In this document: piece after piece, positions 5,640 to 8,410 of the stretch
Layout: the number at the start of each line of letters is the position of its first letter
Position numbering within the stretch: position 1 is the stretch's first letter
Assembly: GCA_964649415.1 (NCBI GenBank)
Contig: CAZYSK010000151.1
Location: 1 to 8,410, forward strand
Length of the DNA stretch: 8,410 bases
Origin: CAZYSK01 sp964649415
GTDB lineage: Bacteria > Chloroflexota > Anaerolineae > B4-G1
Reading direction: 5' to 3'
Made by a program: the position numbers and the translations under genes
The notes under the pieces: model-generated
What the model was told of the DNA's origin: nothing
Seen by the model: only the letters and a program-made list of their open reading frames with translations
Database searches by the model: none

Positions 5640-6998
5640 ATGGCAGTCTCAGCCAAGAAAGAGAAACTGATCGGTTATCTGCCGAACGATCGGCCGCCCC
5701 TCGGCCAGGCCATCATCCTCGGCTTCCAACACGTGTTGACGATGTTCCCGGCTACGGTGCTGGTGGCACTGCTCGTCGGCTTCGACGTCGGGACAGTCCT
5801 GACGGTCTCCGGTGCGGCCACCATCACCGCGCTGATCCTCTCGCGCCTGATCGGCGGCAAGTACATCCCCCTGTACTACGGCTCCAGCTTCAGCTACATC
5901 GCCGCCACGCTGGCGCTGACAAACGCCGAGTTCGCCCAGTACGCAGGTGACTCGGTGCGCCTGGCCCAGGTGGGCATCGTCGCCACCGGCATCTTGAACA
6001 TCATCGTTGGTCTCTTGATCCGCTACATCGGCAAAGGGACCCTGGACAAGGTCCTGCCTCCGGTGATCACGGGCTCGGTGGCAGCGGTGATCGGCGTCTC
6101 GCTCGCCTACTCGGCGCTGGACATGGCCGCTGCACACTGGGGTGTGGCGTTGATCACCTTGCTGGTGACCATTCTCTTCTCAGTCTATCTGCAAGGCCAA
6201 GGGTTCATCGGCCTCTTGCCCATTCTCCTTGGTGCCATCGTCGGCTACATCGTCAGCATCCCCTTCGGCTTGGTGGACCCCAGCCCGATCGTGCAGGAGG
6301 CATGGCTCCGCATCCCGCGCTTCACGCTCCCCGCCTTCGGTGATCCCAGAGCCTGGGGCGCAGTGGGGACGATCGCCGTGATCGCCATCGCCACGATTCC
6401 TGAGTCCACCGCCCACCTGTATCAGATCAGTCTCTACGTGGACCAACTGGCGGAGAGAATGGGCCGGGAGAAGTACAACCTGGCCGAACTGATCGGGCTG
6501 AACCTGGTACTGGACGGGCTAGGAGACCTCATCAACGGCATGTTCGGCGGCGTGGCGGGAACCAACTACGGCGAGAACAACTCGCTCATGGTCATCACCC
6601 GCAACTACTCCGGCCCGGCCCTCATCGCGGGCGGCGCCATCGCCATCCTTCTGGGCTTCGTGGGCAAGCTGGCCGGTCTGGTGAACAGCGTCCCACTGGC
6701 CGTGACCGGCGGTCTGGCCATCTACCTCTTCGGCGTCATCGGTATGCAGGGAGTGGCGCTGATGATGGCGGAGAAGGTGAACCTGTACGATCCCAAGCAG
6801 TTGGCCATCGGCGCGACGATCCTGGTCATCGGCATCGGCGGCCACATCGGCTACGGCGGCAACCTCCCCATCTCCATCCTGACCGGCATCTTCCCTGACG
6901 GCCTGCCCGCCATCGCGACAGCCGCCGTCGTGGGTATCGTCATCAACGCCATCTTCCTGATCTTCAAGTCACCGGAGGTACCCGCAGCCACCGACTAA
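5640..6998 (+). CDS. NCS2 family uracil/xanthine-type permease
   Basis: The 452-residue, highly hydrophobic inner-membrane protein fits the NCS2 (nucleobase:cation symporter 2) family, which has 14 membrane segments in two inverted halves. Landmarks are GFQHVLTMFPATVLVALLVG (28-47), YYGSSFSYIAATLAL (79-93), LPPVITGSVAAVIGVSLAY (139-157), IATIPESTAHL (250-260) and GTNYGENNSLMVITR (307-321). The last is followed by VPLAVTGGLAIYLFGVIGMQG (351-371). E255 and E312 correspond to the two glutamates that bind the base in UraA. The family signature [QEP]-N-x-G-x4-T-[RKG] is met except that Gly is replaced by Ser (S315). ATG 5640 is chosen over the in-frame TTG 5601 because AAAGGAG (5625-5631) is 8 nt upstream. 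The cargo is probably a uracil-, xanthine- or related heterocyclic base. The neighbouring molybdenum hydroxylase subunit favours a purine-like or other N-heterocycle (inference). Confidence 0.93.
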   Translation: MAVSAKKEKLIGYLPNDRPPLGQAIILGFQHVLTMFPATVLVALLVGFDVGTVLTVSGAATITALILSRLIGGKYIPLYYGSSFSYIAATLALTNAEFAQYAGDSVRLAQVGIVATGILNIIVGLLIRYIGKGTLDKVLPPVITGSVAAVIGVSLAYSALDMAAAHWGVALITLLVTILFSVYLQGQGFIGLLPILLGAIVGYIVSIPFGLVDPSPIVQEAWLRIPRFTLPAFGDPRAWGAVGTIAVIAIATIPESTAHLYQISLYVDQLAERMGREKYNLAELIGLNLVLDGLGDLINGMFGGVAGTNYGENNSLMVITRNYSGPALIAGGAIAILLGFVGKLAGLVNSVPLAVTGGLAIYLFGVIGMQGVALMMAEKVNLYDPKQLAIGATILVIGIGGHIGYGGNLPISILTGIFPDGLPAIATAAVVGIVINAIFLIFKSPEVPAATD

Positions 6999-7045
6999 CC
7001 CGAGCAGGGAGCTGTTTCGGGTCACTTAGTGTGAGAGACCGCGAC

Positions 7046-7075
7046 GGGAGGGGGCGCGCACGGCGGCCCCCTCCC
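7046..7075 (+). terminator. Strong hairpin after the permease gene, possible terminator
   Basis: GGGAGGGGGC (7046-7055) pairs perfectly with GCCCCCTCCC (7066-7075) across a 10-nt loop. It starts 48 bases after the permease stop. The stem is strong enough to stop or stabilise a transcript, but the following bases (CACATTCG) lack the T-run of a classic intrinsic terminator. It would separate the permease transcript from the molybdenum hydroxylase genes. Confidence 0.5.
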
Positions 7076-7182
7076 CACATTCGAGCAAAGGAATACTGGC
7101 CGGGATTGATCCAACCCCCGTAGATCTTGGCTGCGCGGGTGTCTGAGGCATGATGCGCCTGGATATCGCACGGACAGACACG

Positions 7183-7240
7183 CGATCAACGTCCGCCGGA
7201 CGCCCGATCAACGTCCGCCGGACGCATGATCAGTGTCCGC
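7183..7240. repeat. 22-bp tandem repeats, candidate operator array
   Basis: CGATCAACGTCCGCCGGACG plus two bases (GC then C or A) occurs twice in exact phase, starting at 7183 and 7205. A diverged third unit starts in the same phase at 7227 (TGATCAGTGTCCGC). Each intact unit contains the palindrome CGTCCG-C-CGGACG. A period of 22 bp is about two helical turns, so bound proteins would line up on one face of the DNA. The array lies 125 bases or more before the start of the FAD-subunit gene, a suitable place for a regulator of that operon (inference). The 10-mer GTCCGCCGGA also occurs in repeat copies A and C. Confidence 0.65.
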
Positions 7241-7305
7241 AGCATCCGCCCCACTCCAACGGATTGGAGCAACCCCGCCAGAACAGACGTCTGCATCTGC
7301 ACTTA

Positions 7306-7337
7306 CTGATTTTCAGATTTGCTGATTCGCAGATTTG
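7306..7337. repeat. 16-bp direct repeat, A/T-rich
   Basis: CTGATTTTCAGATTTG (7306-7321) is followed immediately by CTGATTCGCAGATTTG (7322-7337), 14 of 16 bases identical, and then CCGAT begins a third. It is the most A/T-rich stretch near the FAD-subunit gene and ends about 15 bases before its SD. It may be simple-sequence expansion; a promoter or upstream element could be embedded in it. Confidence 0.5.
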
Positions 7338-7351
7338 CCGATATTGGAACG

Positions 7352-7359
7352 GGAGGTGA
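7352..7359 (+). promoter_or_regulatory. Ribosome binding site fixing the FAD-subunit start
   Basis: GGAGGTGA is an eight-base match to the 16S rRNA tail, with its GGAGG core ending 8 nt before GTG 7365. The alternative in-frame GTG at 7356 lies inside this SD and has nothing comparable upstream, so 7365 is preferred. Confidence 0.75.
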
Positions 7360-7364
7360 GCAAC

Positions 7365-8410
7365 GTGCTAGCAAGACCTGGTCTTCCGAGTTTCGACTAC
7401 GTCAGGGCGAATAGCGCCAGCGAAGTGATTCACCTGCTGGGGGAACACGGCGCGGCAGCGCGCCTCCTGATGGGGGGCACGGACCTGTTGGTACAGATGA
7501 GAAACGGCGCTGTCCGTCCCCGGCTCGTGGTGGACGTCAAGCACCTGCCCGGCATGCGCGACGTGGTCTATGTTCGTAGTAGGGGCGCGGTCTCCGCGCC
7601 CAGGTCTGCCGGAGTGCCGTCCCCAGTTCGTAGTGAGGCACGAAGGTCTGCCGGAGTGCCGTTCCCGGATGAACGGACAGGACTGACGGTCGGCGCGGCG
7701 GTGACGATGAATGAGCTGGCCAACCACCCGGACGTGCGGGCCCACTGCCCGCTGCTGGCGGAGGCAGCCCGGTCCGTCGCTTCGTACCAAGTACGCAACC
7801 GCGCCACCGTGGGCGGCAACCTGTGCAACTGCTCTCCGTGCGCCGACACCGCCCCGGCCACACTTGTGCTAGAGGGGACGATTGCACTCCAGGGGCGGGA
7901 TGGAGAGCGCCGCATACCTGCAGATGCGTTCTTCCTCGGCCCGGGCCAGTCGGCGATCCAGCCGGGCGAGTTCCTGGCCGCCATCCACTACCCCACCCCA
8001 CCACCAGGCGCTGCCGGGCGCTACCTCAAGCTCGGCCGGAGCAAGGCCGGGGACCTGGCCATCGTCAGCGTAGCCATATTCGGCTTCCCCGACAGCACAG
8101 CCCCTTCAGGTTATTGTTTCCGCATCGCGCTGGGCTCAGTCGCCCCGATCGTACTGCGGGCCTCGGCGGCAGAGGAGGTGCTGGCCGCCGGTCCTCCCGA
8201 CGAGGAGACCTTTGCCCGCGCGGCGGAGAGAACCAGTCAGGCCGCCAGCCCCATTGACGATGTGCGTGCCAGCGCCGCCTACCGAACAGCGATGGTGCGC
8301 AACTTGACGCTCCGGGGACTGCGACAAGTATGGGAACAACTACGAAACACGCAACACGAAACGTGGTATCCAACCGACACTCACTGTTCACAGCGGGTAC
8401 GATGTGTTCC
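7365..8410 (+). CDS. FAD-binding subunit of a xanthine dehydrogenase-type molybdenum hydroxylase, with in-frame repeat insertion; runs off the window
   Basis: At least 348 residues are present and the frame is open at the window edge. Such subunits (CoxM/XdhB type) pass electrons from the iron-sulphur subunit through FAD. The PF00941 FAD-binding domain is clear: LPSFDYVRANSASEVIHLL (7-25), LLMGGTDLLVQMR (34-46), LTVGAAVTMNEL (107-118) and VRNRATVGGNLCNCSPCADT (143-162). The C-terminal domain (PF03450 type) shows YLKLGRSKAGDLAIVSVAI (220-238), FRIALGSVAP (252-261) and AYRTAMVRNLTLRGLRQVW (305-323). Residues 70-101 are a foreign Arg/Pro/Ser-rich segment encoded by two repeat copies. Without them the chain reads RDVVY-DERTGLTVGA, as expected for the family. 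Extra cysteines occur in C-N-C-S-P-C (154-159). The family normally ends soon after the L-R-Q-V-W region (about 323). The continuation past about 328 runs through a heptamer repeat and may reflect a lost stop. The iron-sulphur and molybdenum subunits are not in the window. Confidence 0.9.
   Translation, partial: MLARPGLPSFDYVRANSASEVIHLLGEHGAAARLLMGGTDLLVQMRNGAVRPRLVVDVKHLPGMRDVVYVRSRGAVSAPRSAGVPSPVRSEARRSAGVPFPDERTGLTVGAAVTMNELANHPDVRAHCPLLAEAARSVASYQVRNRATVGGNLCNCSPCADTAPATLVLEGTIALQGRDGERRIPADAFFLGPGQSAIQPGEFLAAIHYPTPPPGAAGRYLKLGRSKAGDLAIVSVAIFGFPDSTAPSGYCFRIALGSVAPIVLRASAAEEVLAAGPPDEETFARAAERTSQAASPIDDVRASAAYRTAMVRNLTLRGLRQVWEQLRNTQHETWYPTDTHCSQRVRCV
7572..7625. repeat. Repeat copy D inside the FAD-subunit gene, hybrid centre
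   Basis: The ends are those of copies A-C: GTTCGTAGT at the left, and GGTCTGCCGGAGTGCCGT at the right. The centre is not the CGGATG hairpin but AGGGGCGCGG-TCT-CCGCGCCC, the hairpin found alone at 2236, 5476 and 5543. The reading frame of the gene passes through as V-R-S-R-G-A-V-S-A-P-R and onward with no stop. Confidence 0.85.
7581..7601. repeat. TAGGGGCG-type hairpin, copy 4, inside coding sequence
   Basis: GGGCGCGG (7583-7590) and CCGCGCCC (7594-7601) form a perfect 8-bp stem with loop TCT. The TAG at 7580-7582 is read out of frame here (AGT AGG), so it does not end translation, unlike the copies at 2236 and 5476. Confidence 0.8.
7626..7667. repeat. Repeat copy E inside the FAD-subunit gene, short centre
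   Basis: It follows copy D directly. It starts GTTCGTAGTGAGG and ends GGTCTGCCGGAGTGCCGTTCCCG, with only about nine bases (CACGAA region) as a centre. Copies D and E together are 96 bases, exactly 32 codons. I see no clear target-site duplication (flanks GTCTAT and GATGAA). Confidence 0.8.
8342..8362. repeat. Heptamer repeat ACGAAAC at the end of the FAD-subunit frame
   Basis: ACGAAAC, ACGCAAC and ACGAAAC follow one another in exact 7-base phase. They lie just after the point where the protein family normally ends, so the residues they encode (about R327-T333) are probably not ancestral. Such heptamers usually lie between genes, which suggests that the true stop has been lost or moved. Confidence 0.55.

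Larger units (their letters stand above)
6999..7364. other. Gene-free regulatory region before the FAD-subunit gene
   Basis: No convincing gene lies in these 366 bases on either strand; the short frames present have no SD or family pattern. In order it holds a weak hairpin (ACCCGA 6998-7003 with TCGGGT 7017-7022), a strong hairpin at 7046-7075, 22-bp tandem repeats at 7183-7240 and an inverted repeat CTCCAA-CGGA-TTGGAG (7254-7269). A 10-bp palindrome CAGACGTCTG (7284-7293), a relatively A/T-rich 16-bp repeat at 7306-7337 and the ribosome binding site of the next gene follow. The number of symmetrical elements suggests that a regulated transcript starts here. No clear -35/-10 pair is visible. 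Confidence 0.6.

Noticed and set aside
7150..7359. Small plus-strand frame of 69 codons before the FAD-subunit gene
   Set aside because: It is read through tandem repeats, has no SD and resembles no protein family; the region looks regulatory.
7572..7667. Insert as the extra [4Fe-4S] loop known from the flavin subunit of 4-hydroxybenzoyl-CoA reductase
   Set aside because: The inserted segment has no cysteine and is made entirely of intergenic repeat sequence.
7566..7673. Target-site duplication flanking the inserted repeats
   Set aside because: The flanks (GTCTAT and GATGAA) share no more than two bases in register, so no duplication can be claimed.

Overview
The window reads as GC-rich bacterial DNA, probably from a member of the Chloroflexota (Anaerolineae-like). 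Three things suggest this. The first reading frame ends in a Y-L-P-V-A-A-R type C-terminus, a form I associate with secreted proteins of that phylum. The gaps between genes carry GTAGGGGCG hairpins, GTTCGTAGTGAG repeats and short heptamer runs. The start codons include GTG with strong Shine-Dalgarno sites. The assignment is inference, and no genus can be named. All genes lie on the + strand.

Layout. 1-261 is the tail of a probable secreted protein with no usable start. 331-1343 is a zinc-dependent alcohol dehydrogenase broken by one frameshift near 681-685. 1366-2238 is a metal-dependent cyclase-family hydrolase. 2386-3107 holds two coupled small genes with their own extended -10 promoter; they look like a toxin-antitoxin pair with a TumE/DUF6516-like toxin. 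3138-4028 is a nitrilase-superfamily amidohydrolase. 4065-4226 is a block of three related repeats. 4270-5478 is a family III CoA-transferase. 5640-6998 is an NCS2 uracil/xanthine-type permease. 6999-7364 is a gene-free region with hairpins and 22-bp tandem repeats. 7365 to the window end is the FAD-binding subunit of a xanthine-dehydrogenase-type molybdenum hydroxylase. That frame is still open at the window edge.

How the genes may work together (inference). A nucleobase-type permease, a molybdenum hydroxylase subunit, two hydrolases able to cut cyclic or linear amides, a CoA-transferase and an alcohol dehydrogenase make a plausible route for importing and degrading an N-heterocycle. The steps would be uptake, ring hydroxylation, ring opening, amide hydrolysis, CoA activation and oxidation. 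The substrate cannot be read from the sequence. The dehydrogenase is probably inactive as written, and the toxin-antitoxin pair interrupts the row.

The most striking observation is a repeat family with fixed ends and an exchangeable centre. Three copies lie between genes (4065-4226). Two more sit head to tail inside the FAD-subunit gene (7572-7667), where they add exactly 32 codons without a stop. The centre of one of these is a hairpin (TAGGGGCGYGG type) that also occurs alone at 2236, 5476 and 5543. At two of those sites its TAG is the stop codon of the upstream gene.
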